Below, piece after piece: positions 31,934 through 41,089 of a stretch of 45,086 bases of DNA. Position numbers and translations under genes: made by a program. The stretch is from Fundidesulfovibrio agrisoli (GTDB taxonomy: Bacteria > Desulfobacterota > Desulfovibrionia > Desulfovibrionales > Desulfovibrionaceae). A model generated the notes under the pieces. It was not told where the DNA came from and did no database searches. It worked only from the letters and a program-made list of their open reading frames with translations. The DNA lies in contig NZ_JAKZKX010000027.1 of NCBI RefSeq assembly GCF_022808715.1, positions 1-45,086 on the forward strand. Direction: 5' to 3'. How positions within the stretch are numbered: the stretch's first letter is position 1; each line of letters opens with the position of its first letter.

Positions 31934-32934
31934 TTCGCGCCTCCCTCACCGGTGATCCGCGCGGCGAATTTGTCGTAGAGCCTGGCCAGGGGGGGCGTGA
32001 GGCCCTTGGGCTGGAAGAGCATCACCAGGATCAGGATCGTGCCGAAGATGACCAGGTGCAGGCCCGGCAGCTGGGAGCCCAGGTAGATGCGGGTGAACTC
32101 GTTCAGGGGCCGCAGGGCCAGAGCGCCGATGACCGGCCCGGCGATGGTGCCGCGCCCGCCGATGAGGGCGATGAAGGCGATCTCGAAGGAGAGGTCGAGC
32201 CCCAAGAGGCCCTTGGGGTAGAAGTAGAGCATCAGCTGGGCGTAGAAGGTGCCCGCCAGGGCCGTGAGGAAGCAGCTCATGGCCATGGAGATCAGCTTGT
32301 AGCGCGCCACGTTGATGCCCAGGGCCTGGGCGGCTTCCGGCTCTTCGCCGCCGGCGGCCAGGTAGTAGCCCATGCGCGAGCGGGAGATGAACCAGGTCAG
32401 GGCCACCACCAGGAGGAGCATGGTCAGGATGATGTAGTAGTAGGGCTCCTTGTGCATGAACTGGTAGTTCCAGAAGGAGTCCCCCTTGAGCGGGATCAGC
32501 AGGCCGCGCGGGCCGTTGATCTTGATGGGCCCGATGGAGTCGATGTTCTCGATCATCACCCGGATGCCCTCGGCGAAGGCGATGGTGCACAGCGCGAAGT
32601 AGGCCCCGCGCATGCGGAAGGTCGGCTTGCCGATGAGCACGCCCACGAAGGCCGCGATCACGCCGCCCGCCAGCATGCCGATCCAGGGCGAGACGCCGTA
32701 CTGGTTGGAGAGAATGGTGGAGGTGTAGGCCCCGATGCCCACGAACACGGAGTGCCCCAGCGGCAGCACGCCCGCGAACCCGCCCACCAGGTTCCAGGCC
32801 GTGGTCAGGTAGGCGTAGAAGAAGAGCAGAATGAGGATCTGCAGGTACGTCGGGCTCGTGATGACCAGGGGCAGTGCGAAGCACACGGCCACGGCCAGGA
32901 CGAGCAGCGTCATGTCGAGTTGTTTCCGGCTCAC
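31930..32934 (-). CDS. livM: Branched-chain amino-acid-type ABC transporter permease
   Basis: The 334-residue polytopic membrane protein has the LivM signature region (AWNLVGGFAGVLPLGHSVFVGIGAY, then the EAA-like loop near RGTIAGPVIGA). GTG start at 32934 with TAGGAGGCGC upstream. It lies 9 nt after livH and pairs with LivH to form the membrane channel. Confidence 0.93.
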   Translation of the reverse strand: MSRKQLDMTLLVLAVAVCFALPLVITSPTYLQILILLFFYAYLTTAWNLVGGFAGVLPLGHSVFVGIGAYTSTILSNQYGVSPWIGMLAGGVIAAFVGVLIGKPTFRMRGAYFALCTIAFAEGIRVMIENIDSIGPIKINGPRGLLIPLKGDSFWNYQFMHKEPYYYIILTMLLLVVALTWFISRSRMGYYLAAGGEEPEAAQALGINVARYKLISMAMSCFLTALAGTFYAQLMLYFYPKGLLGLDLSFEIAFIALIGGRGTIAGPVIGALALRPLNEFTRIYLGSQLPGLHLVIFGTILILVMLFQPKGLTPPLARLYDKFAARITGEGGAK

Positions 32935-32943
32935 GTGCGCCTC

Positions 32944-33828
32944 CTACCAGTCCTGTTTTTTCCCGAAGAAGCCGGAAGGTTTGACGAAGAGGATCACCAG
33001 GAACACGGCGTAGATGATCGCCTCTGTCCAGGTGGAGGGCATGAACTGCGAGAACACCGACTCGATGAGCCCGATGATCACGCCGCCCAGCATGGCCCCG
33101 TGGATGCTGCCCAGGCCGCCCAGGACCACGATGATGAAGGCCCTGATGTCGAAGACCACGCCCACCGAGGGGTAGACGTAGTAGAAGGGCATGATGACGC
33201 AGCCCGCGATGCCCGCGATGGCCGTGCCGATGCCGAAGGCCAGGTTGTAGATGCGGTACTGGTCGATGCCCATGAGGTTGGCGGCCTCGCGGTCCAGGCT
33301 GGTGGCCTGCAGGGCCTTGCCCGTGCGCGTCTTGACCATGAACAGCCAGAGGCCCACGGCCGTGGCCACGGAGACCACGAAGCCCGAAAGTTTGGGTATG
33401 GAGACGATGAAGTCGCCCATGGAGAAGGATGTGCCGGTGATGGAGGTCTTCACGGTGCGGTACTCCGCGCCGAAGAGCATCAGGGCCAGGTTGTCCAGCA
33501 CGTACCATACGCCCGTGGTGACGATGATGACCGTGAGCGGTTCGCGCACCTGCTGCTCGGCCCTGAACACGGGCTTGATGAGCAGGTTCTGCATGTAATA
33601 GCCGAAAAAGAAGAGCAGCGGCGGAACCACCAGCAGGGAGAGATAGGGGTGGATGCCCGTGAGCTTGATCAGCCAGTAGGCGGCGAACATGCCCACCATC
33701 AGAAGCGACCCGTGGGCGAAGTTGACCACCTTCATCACCCCGAAGATCAGGGTGAGCCCCAGGGCCGTCAGGCCGTACATGGCCCCCATCATGATGCCGT
33801 TTATCACCGCCTGTATCACCGCGGTCAT
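32944..33828 (-). CDS. livH: Branched-chain amino-acid-type ABC transporter permease
   Basis: The 294-residue protein has about eight hydrophobic segments and the LivH hallmarks: NGIMMGAMYGLTALGLTLIFGVMKVVNFAHG at the start and VLGGLGSIHGAMLGG near the end. GGAGACGACGC precedes the ATG at 33828. It is separated from livK by a stable hairpin, a usual place to set the high binding-protein to permease ratio. Confidence 0.93.
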   Translation of the reverse strand: MTAVIQAVINGIMMGAMYGLTALGLTLIFGVMKVVNFAHGSLLMVGMFAAYWLIKLTGIHPYLSLLVVPPLLFFFGYYMQNLLIKPVFRAEQQVREPLTVIIVTTGVWYVLDNLALMLFGAEYRTVKTSITGTSFSMGDFIVSIPKLSGFVVSVATAVGLWLFMVKTRTGKALQATSLDREAANLMGIDQYRIYNLAFGIGTAIAGIAGCVIMPFYYVYPSVGVVFDIRAFIIVVLGGLGSIHGAMLGGVIIGLIESVFSQFMPSTWTEAIIYAVFLVILFVKPSGFFGKKQDW

Positions 33829-33855
33829 GCGTCGTCTCCGGTGTTTGTGCGCCTC

Positions 33856-33884
33856 CCCGGGCCCGTGCGGCGGACGGGCCCGGG
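33856..33884 (-). other. GC-rich hairpin in the livK-livH gap
   Basis: An 11-bp perfect stem (CCCGGGCCCGT/ACGGGCCCGGG) with a 7-nt loop lies between the binding-protein and permease genes. No U-run follows. It probably protects livK mRNA or limits read-through so that more binding protein is made (inference). Confidence 0.55.
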
Positions 33885-33919
33885 CCCGGGGAGGGCTGTG
33901 GCAGAAGCGGGTCGGTGTT

Positions 33920-35164
33920 TTACTTGTTGGCCGGGAAAACCGGAGTGTACCCGGCGCGGCGGGCGTTCTTGGGCCAAACGGTCACGCGGTCGAGCTGGCC
34001 GTTCACGTCGGCGACCTGCACGATGACGATGCCCGCGTTCTTGTTCTGGCCGGATTCGTCGAACTCGATGCTGTCGTAGGAGCAGATCATGGCCGGGCCG
34101 GTGGAGAGCTTGGTGGCGGCCAGGGCGGCGCGGACCTTCTCCGGGTCGGTGGAGGCGGCGCGCTCCAGGGCGTCGGCGATCACGTACATGGCGACGTAGG
34201 CGTCAACGGACTCGCCGGTGAGGTCGTAGCCGTACTTGGCCTTGAAGGCGGCGTTGGTTTCCTTGGCACCGGGCTTGTTCACGTCGGTGTTCCATTCGAC
34301 CTCGTCGAACAGGTACAGGGCGTTCTTGCCGGCGTTCTCGAGGAACTTGGGGTCGGCGTGGCCGCCGCCGCTGGCCACGGTGACCTTGGGCTTCACCTTC
34401 ATTTCGGCCATGGTGTTGGTGATGAGGATGGCGTCGGCCGCGTTGGACACGAGCATCACGATGTCGGGGTTGGCGGCCTTGAGCTTGGTGACCACGGGGG
34501 TCAGGTCGGAGGCGGTGGAGGGGTAGGGCTCGTCGAGCACCAGTTCGTAGCCGTCCTTCTTGGCCAGGGCGCGCCACTTCTCGGCGAAGCCGGTGCCCCA
34601 GTCGCCGTTCTCGAAGACCAGGGCCATGGTCTTGAGCTTCACGCCGGTCTCGTCCTGCATGTCCTTGAGGAAGCGGAACTGGTCGCGCACCCACCAGGAG
34701 TCCTTGGCGGCGATGCGGAAAACGTACTTGAAGCCGCGCTCGGTGATGGTGTCGCGCACGGCGACGGGCACCACGAAGGGGACGCCGTAGCGCTCGGCCA
34801 CCTGGGTGGCGGGGTAGGTGACGGCGGAGTTCCAGCAGCCGGTCATGAGCTGCACCTTCTCGGTGTTGATCAGGCGCTCGGTCTCGGTGACGCCGACGGT
34901 CGGGTCGGACTTGGAGTCGGCGTAGACCAGCTCCAGCTTGGCGCCGCCCAGGCTCTTGATGCCGCCGTTCTTGTTGATCTCCTCCACGGCCATCTCGCGG
35001 GCCTGCTTGCCCTGGACGCCGACGGAGGCCGAGGGGCCGGAGAGGGGCTCCACGTTGCCGATCTTGATGGTTTTCTGTGCGAACGCCGGGCCGGAAAGGC
35101 CGGCGGTCAGCAGGCCGATGGCGGCCAGTCCGAGAAGCCGTTTGCCGATGGAGGCGTAGCTCAT
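33920..35164 (-). CDS. livK: Periplasmic amino-acid-binding protein of the liv-type ABC transporter
   Basis: The 414-residue protein has a Sec signal (MSYASIGKRLLGLAAIGLLTAGLSGPAFA) and then IKIGNVEPLSGPSASVGVQGKQAREMAVEEIN, the standard opening of type I periplasmic binding proteins. AGGGAGTAAGGC precedes the ATG at 35164. The ligand cannot be read from sequence. Placement directly after gabT, in one unit with gabD, favours 4-aminobutyrate or another omega-amino acid over leucine (inference). Confidence 0.92.
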   Translation of the reverse strand: MSYASIGKRLLGLAAIGLLTAGLSGPAFAQKTIKIGNVEPLSGPSASVGVQGKQAREMAVEEINKNGGIKSLGGAKLELVYADSKSDPTVGVTETERLINTEKVQLMTGCWNSAVTYPATQVAERYGVPFVVPVAVRDTITERGFKYVFRIAAKDSWWVRDQFRFLKDMQDETGVKLKTMALVFENGDWGTGFAEKWRALAKKDGYELVLDEPYPSTASDLTPVVTKLKAANPDIVMLVSNAADAILITNTMAEMKVKPKVTVASGGGHADPKFLENAGKNALYLFDEVEWNTDVNKPGAKETNAAFKAKYGYDLTGESVDAYVAMYVIADALERAASTDPEKVRAALAATKLSTGPAMICSYDSIEFDESGQNKNAGIVIVQVADVNGQLDRVTVWPKNARRAGYTPVFPANK

Positions 35165-35229
35165 GCCTTACTCCCTGAGTTGACGGTTGTCGCGCTGCGG
35201 GGGGTCCCCGGTCCTCGTTGCGTTGATTG

Positions 35230-36558
35230 CTACAGCGTGCCCCTGGAAAGCTCGCTGAAACCTTCTTCAAGAATCGCCAGGCCGCGTTCGAGCTGCTCGT
35301 CGGTGATGACCAGCGGCATGAGCGTGCGGATGACGTTGCCGTGCGTGCCGCAGGAGAGGAGCAGCAGGCCCCTGTCCACGCAGTATTTCACCAGGGCCTT
35401 GGCCTGGGTGGTGGCCGGGGCCTTGGTCTCGCGGTCGGTCACCAGTTCGAGGGCGCGCATGGGGCCGAGGCCGCGCTCCTCGCCGATGATCTCGTACTTC
35501 TCCATCCAGGAGGCGAAACGGGCCTGGAGCTTGGCGCCCAGGGCGCGGCCGCGCTCCAGGAGCTTGTCCTCCTCGAAGGCCTCGATGACGGCCAGGGCCG
35601 AGGCGCAGGAGAGGGGGTTGCCGCCGTAGGTGCCGCCGGTGCCGCCCACCTGGGGCGCGTCCACGATCTCCCTGCGACCCACCACGCCGGAGATGGGCAT
35701 GCCGCCGCCCAGGCTCTTGGCCACGCTGGTCAGGTCGGGGGCCACGCCGTGGTGGTTCATGGCGAAGTATTCGCCGGTGCGGCCGAAGCCGGTCTGCACT
35801 TCGTCGGCCACGAAGACGATGCCGTTCTCGCGGCAGATGGCGGCCAGCTTCTGGAAGTAGAGGCTGGGGGGGGTGACGAAGCCGCCCTCGCCCAGCACCG
35901 GCTCCACCACCAGGGCGGCCACGCTCTCGGCGGCGGCGTTCCCGATGAAGAAATCCTTGAGCATGTCGGCGCAGGCCGCGTTGCAGGTCTTGCGGTCCAG
36001 TCCGATGGGGCAGCGGTAGCAGTAGGCGTAAGGCATGCGGTACACTTCGGGGGCGAAGGGGCCGAAGCCGAACTTGTAGGGCTTGACCTTGCTGGTCATG
36101 GTCATGGTCAGCAGGGTGCGGCCGTGGAAGCCGCCCTCGAACACGATGACGCCCTGGCGCTTGGTGTGGCTGCGGGCGATCTTGACGGTGTTCTCCACGG
36201 CTTCCGCGCCGGAGTTGGCGAACAGGGCCATCTTCTCGAAGTCGCCCGGGGCCAGCTCGCAGAGCTTCTTGGCCAGCTTGATATAGGGCTCGTACATGAC
36301 GATGTGGAAGCAGGTGTGGATGAACTTCTCAGCCTGCTCCTTGATGGCGGCCACGACTTTGGGGTGGCAGTGCCCCACGTTGACCACGCCGATGCCCCCG
36401 GCGAAGTCGATCAGCTCACGGCCTTCAAGGTCGGTGATCACGGCTCCGTTGGCGGAGGCGGCGATGTAGCGGCTCGCGTTGAACGGCCCCTTGGGCACGT
36501 AACGGTCGCGCATTTCGAGAAGTTCTTGGACGGACGAAGTTGAGTGTCCCACGGGCAT
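35230..36558 (-). CDS. gabT: 4-aminobutyrate aminotransferase-like PLP enzyme
   Basis: The 442-residue class-III aminotransferase has ANSGAEAVENTVKIAR, FEGGFHGRT, the VADEVQTGFGRTG aspartate motif and the PLP-binding lysine in SVAKSLGGGMP. It should convert 4-aminobutyrate and 2-oxoglutarate (or pyruvate) to succinate semialdehyde and an amino acid. A cysteine-rich segment, CYRCPIGLDRKTCNAAC, lies near the middle, as I recall for homologues from anaerobes. It is the first gene of the transporter/aor/gabD unit, behind a sigma-54 promoter. The ATG at 36558 has GAGGG directly against it, so the exact start is uncertain; Met16 is an alternative. Confidence 0.9.
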   Translation of the reverse strand: MPVGHSTSSVQELLEMRDRYVPKGPFNASRYIAASANGAVITDLEGRELIDFAGGIGVVNVGHCHPKVVAAIKEQAEKFIHTCFHIVMYEPYIKLAKKLCELAPGDFEKMALFANSGAEAVENTVKIARSHTKRQGVIVFEGGFHGRTLLTMTMTSKVKPYKFGFGPFAPEVYRMPYAYCYRCPIGLDRKTCNAACADMLKDFFIGNAAAESVAALVVEPVLGEGGFVTPPSLYFQKLAAICRENGIVFVADEVQTGFGRTGEYFAMNHHGVAPDLTSVAKSLGGGMPISGVVGRREIVDAPQVGGTGGTYGGNPLSCASALAVIEAFEEDKLLERGRALGAKLQARFASWMEKYEIIGEERGLGPMRALELVTDRETKAPATTQAKALVKYCVDRGLLLLSCGTHGNVIRTLMPLVITDEQLERGLAILEEGFSELSRGTL

Positions 36559-36582
36559 CCCTCATGGCAGGAGGTTATAGGA

Positions 36583-36753
36583 ATGGGCCAGTGCCGCACC
36601 TTTTACGAAAAGGTAAAAAAGTTCAGCAAGAAGCAGGCCAGCGCAGGATGCCGTGGTAAGTCCAGCTATTTCAGCGTATTGAGTAAATGGCCTGCCCGTC
36701 TTGCGCGTGCTTTTGATTCATTATCGGATCAAATTTTTCACGAATGTATGTAA
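36583..36753 (+). CDS. Possible small protein (56 aa), weakly supported
   Basis: AGGAGG lies 8 nt before the ATG at 36583, an ideal ribosome-binding site, and the frame stays open for 56 codons (MGQCRTFYEKVKKFSKKQAS...). It runs antisense to the gabT leader and over its sigma-54 promoter, and resembles no family I know. The site may be coincidental. It lacks the G+C-rich third positions of neighbouring genes. Confidence 0.2.
   Translation: MGQCRTFYEKVKKFSKKQASAGCRGKSSYFSVLSKWPARLARAFDSLSDQIFHECM
36625..36640 (-). promoter_or_regulatory. Sigma-54 promoter of the gabT-liv-aor-gabD unit
   Basis: On the minus strand TGGCCT-GCTTC-TTGCT matches TGGCAC-N5-TTGCW at all key positions (GG at -24, GC at -12, correct spacing). 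Transcription should start near 36613, about 55 nt before the gabT ATG. The adjacent sigma-54 activator gene is the obvious regulator. Confidence 0.75.
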
Positions 36754-36969
36754 TTTCAGTGCGTTAAATCTGATTCAAAACAGATTCAAAACAATTTTCA
36801 CAAAATTCGGAAAAATCAACAAAGCAGGAAGCGAGAGGCAAAAACCAGGTCTGAGGCGGTGATGCGTTGAGCAGGAAAAACGAACCGTTGTCTGGCCTGC
36901 GGGGCCAAATCCAGGAAAAATGAAGCCTGTTTCGTTTATGAAACCGCGTCCTGATTCACTTGTGAATCA
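36714..36969. promoter_or_regulatory. Repeated TGATTCA half-sites upstream of the gabT promoter
   Basis: TGATTCA occurs at 36714, 36771 and 36952, with AGATTCA at 36782. The 36952-36969 copy is a perfect palindrome, TGATTCAC-TT-GTGAATCA, inside the 3' end of the activator gene. Copies at 36771 and 36782 are an 11-nt direct repeat (GATTCAAAACA). They lie 75-330 nt upstream of the -24/-12 promoter, where enhancer-binding proteins bind. The region is A+T-rich compared with its surroundings. Confidence 0.55.
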
Positions 36970-38690
36970 GAAAGCCTGATGCCGTACTTGGCGAGCTTGC
37001 GCACCACCGTGGACTGGCTCACGCCCAGGCAGGCGGCCATCTCGCGCGTGGTCCTGCAGCGGGCCGCGGCGTGCCTGAGCGCCAGCACGCTGGCCTGGTC
37101 CGTGCTCTCCACCAGGCCGCGCGTGGACCCCAGAGCCGGCGCCACGCCGAGGGCCTCCTCGATGGCTTCGGTGATATCATCACCTTCGCTCATCACGAAA
37201 GCCTTCTGGATGATGCCCACCAGTTCGCGCACGTTGCCGGGGAAGTCGTGGGCCTCCAGCAGGCGAATGGCCCTTGGCGAGAGCCGCTTGCTCTTGTTGT
37301 AGCGCGTGTTGCAGCCGGCCAGGTAGTGCTCGGCCAGGCCGAAGATGTCCTCGCGGCGGTCGCGCAGGGGGGCGATGCGCACGATGAAGGTGTTCAGGCG
37401 GAAGAAGAGGTCCTTGCGGAAGCGTTTCTGCTCCACCAGGCGTTCCAGGTCGCAGTTGGTGGCGGCCACCACGCCGCAGACCACCTTCTTGGAGAGCGAC
37501 CCGCCCAGGCGGCGCAGTTCGTAGTCGTCCAGGTACTTGAGCAGCTTGGCCTGCACCGAGAGCGGGATGTCGCCCACCTCGTCCAGGAAGAGGGTGCCGT
37601 CCTTGGCCAGCTCGATGAGCCCGGCCTTGCCCTCCTTGAGGGCGCCGGTGAACGCGCCCTTTTCGTAGCCGAAGAGCTCGGCCTCGAACAGGTTCTCGGG
37701 CACGGCGGGGCAGTTGATGGGCACGAAGGGCTTCTTGGCCCGGGGGCTGTGCTGGTGCAGGAACTTGGCCAGGAGCCCCTTGCCCGTGCCGGATTCGCCC
37801 AGGATCAAAATGCGCGAGGCGTCCATGTTGGCCAGCTTGAGCAGGGCGTGCAGGCAGTGGCGCATGGCCGGGCTGTCCGCCACGATCTCCTTCTGCCGAA
37901 GCTCCAGCATGGAGAGCTCGGCCAGCTCGTTGCGGTATTTCTCCTCCACCTTGCGGGCGTTCTGCAGGCCCTCGCGCAGGGCGTTGAGCTCGGTGACGTC
38001 GCGCTCGTTGACCACGACCATGGAGATCTCGCCGTCGTCGCCGAACACCGGCGAACCCGTGACCAGGAGCTGCTTGCCGGTCTTGGTGATGCGCTGGATG
38101 ATGCTGGACTGGCGCTTGTAGCGCAGCACGTCCAGGGTGACGGAGTGGTCCACCAGGCCTTCGTCCAGGATGCAGCGGATGCTGCGGCCCACGTAGTCCG
38201 AGGCGCGCACGGAGTTGAGGCGCTGGGATTCGCGGTTGATGTCCAGGATGGTGCCCTGGCCGTCGCAGATCCAGATGCCTTCGGAGACCGACTCCAGCAC
38301 CGCGCGCAGCGGAATTTCCGGCACGGGCAGGCCGCAGGGGCCGGGCTCGCCCATGAGCGCCATGGCCCCGGCCACCCCGCCCTTGCGCCGGATGGGCGAG
38401 ACCTCCACCTGGAGCATGCGGCCGTCCACGTTGACCAGGGCCGGGGGCACGGCTTCGCCCTCCAGGCAGGTGCGCAGCCGGACCGTCAGCTCCTGCAGGG
38501 GGTCGGGCAGGTGCTGGCCCCGGTCGCGCGCGGCGTCAAGCTCCAGGAGGCTCGCGGCGTAGGCGTTGAAGGAGACGATGCGGCAGGCTGCGTCCACGGT
38601 GAGCACCCCGCGCGCCAAGGAGTGCAGCACGTCGTCTGGCGTGTAGGGCGCGGTGGCCGGATGCCTGGTCTGCATGGCGTGGTGGGGCAT
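36936..38690 (-). CDS. PAS-PAS sigma-54-dependent transcriptional activator
   Basis: The 584-residue protein has two N-terminal PAS-like domains (about 15-110 and 125-235) and a linker helix. The AAA+ activation domain has GESGTGKG Walker A, an intact GAFTGA loop and FLDEVGDI Walker B. A TyrR-like helix-turn-helix (TTREMAACLGVSQSTVVRKLAKYGI) ends the protein. There is no receiver domain, so it should sense a small molecule or redox state directly. It is transcribed towards the gabT unit and its 3' end carries a TGATTCA palindrome. It very probably activates the gabT sigma-54 promoter. GAGGGC precedes the ATG at 38690. Confidence 0.92.
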   Translation of the reverse strand: MPHHAMQTRHPATAPYTPDDVLHSLARGVLTVDAACRIVSFNAYAASLLELDAARDRGQHLPDPLQELTVRLRTCLEGEAVPPALVNVDGRMLQVEVSPIRRKGGVAGAMALMGEPGPCGLPVPEIPLRAVLESVSEGIWICDGQGTILDINRESQRLNSVRASDYVGRSIRCILDEGLVDHSVTLDVLRYKRQSSIIQRITKTGKQLLVTGSPVFGDDGEISMVVVNERDVTELNALREGLQNARKVEEKYRNELAELSMLELRQKEIVADSPAMRHCLHALLKLANMDASRILILGESGTGKGLLAKFLHQHSPRAKKPFVPINCPAVPENLFEAELFGYEKGAFTGALKEGKAGLIELAKDGTLFLDEVGDIPLSVQAKLLKYLDDYELRRLGGSLSKKVVCGVVAATNCDLERLVEQKRFRKDLFFRLNTFIVRIAPLRDRREDIFGLAEHYLAGCNTRYNKSKRLSPRAIRLLEAHDFPGNVRELVGIIQKAFVMSEGDDITEAIEEALGVAPALGSTRGLVESTDQASVLALRHAAARCRTTREMAACLGVSQSTVVRKLAKYGIRLSDSQVNQDAVS

Positions 38691-38742
38691 GCCCTCAAAT
38701 GCCCCGAAACGGCCCGGGGCGCAATGCCCGCGCGCGACAGGA

Positions 38743-40896
38743 TCAGGGCTTCGCGACCAGCAGGGTATGCTCCGCGCAGGTTTCGATGGGCTTGTAGTTT
38801 TCGCGGACGGTGCGCGTGATGACGGACTCCATGTCGTTGCGCAGGAGCACCAGGTGGAAGCGCCTGGCGGCGATGTCCTTGAGCAGCCCCGAGCAGGGCC
38901 AGCACCACTGGCCGGACTTCTCGTAGCAGAGCATCTCCATGGAATCGAAGGTGTACAGCTCGGACTTGCCGCCGGCCAGCAGGAAGTAGGATTCCGAGTC
39001 GCACAGCGTGGGCCCGGTGATGGCGGAGGTGATGTTGCCGAGCCTGCGCCGGAAGGTGAGGAACTCCTCGGCCTGGGGCGCGTCCGGCAGAGCGGCGAAG
39101 GCGGGCAGCCCGGACCAGGTGAGCCCCTGCGCGCCCCGGCCCCCGGCCAGGGCCAGGCACATCACCGCGCAGCACAGCCAGACCTGGCGCCGCCGGCCGT
39201 CGAACAGCCGCGCGCAGGCGGCCACCGTGCCCGCCGTGACCAGCAGGATCAGGCCCAAAGAGTAGTTGGTGTCCGCGCCCCAGCTGCGCATCAGGCTCAC
39301 GTAGAAGGGCAGGTAGACCAGCAAAAGGGTGAGCGACAGCGCGCCCGCGCCCCGCAACAGCCCGGCCAGGGACAGCAGCAGGAAGGCGAAGGTCAGGGTG
39401 AAGTTGCCGAAGAAGTAGGTCGACAGGCGGTCCAGCAGCCAGCGCGTGCGGTTGAAGTCCGGCTGGGAGCTCAGGCCCACCGGATATTCGAGGATGTTGA
39501 ACAGGAAATTGCCATCGGTCAGGGCGTTGAGCGCCAGGGCTGCGCCCAGCGCCAAGACGCCGAAGGGCAGGGCGAAGCGCTTGAACACGTCCTCGCGGTG
39601 TTCGCCGTAGAGACCGTAGCAGAGCATGCCCAGCACGATGGGCAGGGTCTGCTGCTTGGTGAAGATCGCCCCCGCGCACAGGCCCGCCGCCGCGTACAGG
39701 TGGTTCCGGCGGCCCCCCAGCCCGGAGAGGAATGCCAGAAGCCCCAGGGCCAGCAGGCCCCATGCCGTGGCGTCCGGGCGGCCCAGGGCGGCCCACTGGG
39801 CAAGGGTGGGGTCGCACGCCAGCATGAGCATGGCGATGCCTGCGAGCGCCCTGTTCCCGGTGGCGCGAAGAACCAGCCAGCCCAGGCTGCCGATCAGCAC
39901 CGCGCAAAAGAGAATGGATACGGCGCGCGAGGCGTAGAGCGTCTCGCCCAGAAGCAGGGTGGCGCCCTTGACCAGGGCCGAATACACCGGCGGGTAGATG
40001 GTGATGAGGTAGTTGTAGGCGTCGGCGGAGGTGTACATGGCCCGCAGGTCCGGGAAGAGCGCGCCCTTGTAGAGCTCCCGGCCCTCCACGGGGTTGCCCT
40101 CCATGGGCAGGGCCAGGGTGTGGGCCATGCCCGCCAGGCTCTTGTTGGCCACGATCACCACCAGCAGCAGGAACAGACCCAGGCCAGCGATGTGGGCCGC
40201 GCGCAGCAGCTTGTCCGGCATCGACTGCTGGCCTCTGCCGGATGCGGCCGCGTCGAAAAGCAGCAGACAGAGGAAGAACAGCCCCAGGCCGGTGTAGGGG
40301 TTGGCCAGCGCACCGGCCACGGCGGCCGGGTCCGCGAGGCCGTCCAGGCGCTCGGCCAGAATGTCCAGCGCGCGCCGCACATAGCCCGCCTTGGCGAAGG
40401 GGAACACGTCGTTCACGTTGGCGGCATCTATGGAGAAGGCGGAGAAGCGGACCACGCCCGCCGGGGCCGGGTCCTGCCGGCCGCCGGGGCCGGTGGCGGC
40501 GAGGCGCACGCGGTTGAGGCCGCGCTTGCCGCAGAAGGAGAGCGTCTCCTGCGCGGGGCTCGACCCGGCCTGGCGGTCGAAGAACCATTGGTCGTTTACG
40601 GCAATGGAGTACCCGTCGGCCTGCTGGAGTCCATCCAGGGCGCAGACTATCTGGAGCTGCTTGTCGCGGTCGAGCTTGAAGACGATTTCCGATTCACCGG
40701 AAAAGGAAAGGCCGGAAGTCCCTGTGCCAGCCCGGCCGGACGCGGAAACGCCCGTGCACTGGGCGGCCGCGCAGATGTCCCCGCCGCCCAGGGCGTCGGC
40801 CGCGCCGCTGCGGAAAAGGATCGCCACAACCATGAGCGCGCACAACGCCAGCGCCGCGGCGGCCCGGAACCCCCATTTCAAATAGATGCTGTCCAC
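38743..40896 (-). CDS. Polytopic membrane protein, GT39/ArnT-like glycosyltransferase
   Basis: The 717-residue protein has one N-terminal membrane helix and a soluble lumenal region of about 160 residues. About ten further hydrophobic segments follow (GLGLFFLCLLLFDAAASG, LLLVVIVANKSL, then many from 320 to 600), then a C-terminal soluble domain with several cysteines. The overall layout, including YNYLITIYPPVYSALVKG, resembles GT-C enzymes that use polyprenyl-phosphate sugars. The usual acidic motif in the first loop is not obvious, so activity is uncertain. GTG start at 40896 with AAGGTGG upstream. It is not obviously linked to its neighbours; it follows none closely and ends 52 nt before the activator gene. 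Confidence 0.65.
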   Translation of the reverse strand: MDSIYLKWGFRAAAALALCALMVVAILFRSGAADALGGGDICAAAQCTGVSASGRAGTGTSGLSFSGESEIVFKLDRDKQLQIVCALDGLQQADGYSIAVNDQWFFDRQAGSSPAQETLSFCGKRGLNRVRLAATGPGGRQDPAPAGVVRFSAFSIDAANVNDVFPFAKAGYVRRALDILAERLDGLADPAAVAGALANPYTGLGLFFLCLLLFDAAASGRGQQSMPDKLLRAAHIAGLGLFLLLVVIVANKSLAGMAHTLALPMEGNPVEGRELYKGALFPDLRAMYTSADAYNYLITIYPPVYSALVKGATLLLGETLYASRAVSILFCAVLIGSLGWLVLRATGNRALAGIAMLMLACDPTLAQWAALGRPDATAWGLLALGLLAFLSGLGGRRNHLYAAAGLCAGAIFTKQQTLPIVLGMLCYGLYGEHREDVFKRFALPFGVLALGAALALNALTDGNFLFNILEYPVGLSSQPDFNRTRWLLDRLSTYFFGNFTLTFAFLLLSLAGLLRGAGALSLTLLLVYLPFYVSLMRSWGADTNYSLGLILLVTAGTVAACARLFDGRRRQVWLCCAVMCLALAGGRGAQGLTWSGLPAFAALPDAPQAEEFLTFRRRLGNITSAITGPTLCDSESYFLLAGGKSELYTFDSMEMLCYEKSGQWCWPCSGLLKDIAARRFHLVLLRNDMESVITRTVRENYKPIETCAEHTLLVAKP

Positions 40897-41089
40897 ACGG
40901 CCACCTTGTGACGGTCTGCCCGGCCGGTCCCGGCGCGGGCGGCGCGAAGATACGGAAAGGCCCCCCCGCGCGCAAGGGAGCGCGCGGCCCTTAGGGCGGA
41001 TTTCGCGCTTCCAGCGCCTTGCGCGGCAGGGCGTTGTGTTTTAAACGTTGTGAATATCGACGTGCCGCCAGGCGGCATGGGAGGTCGGA

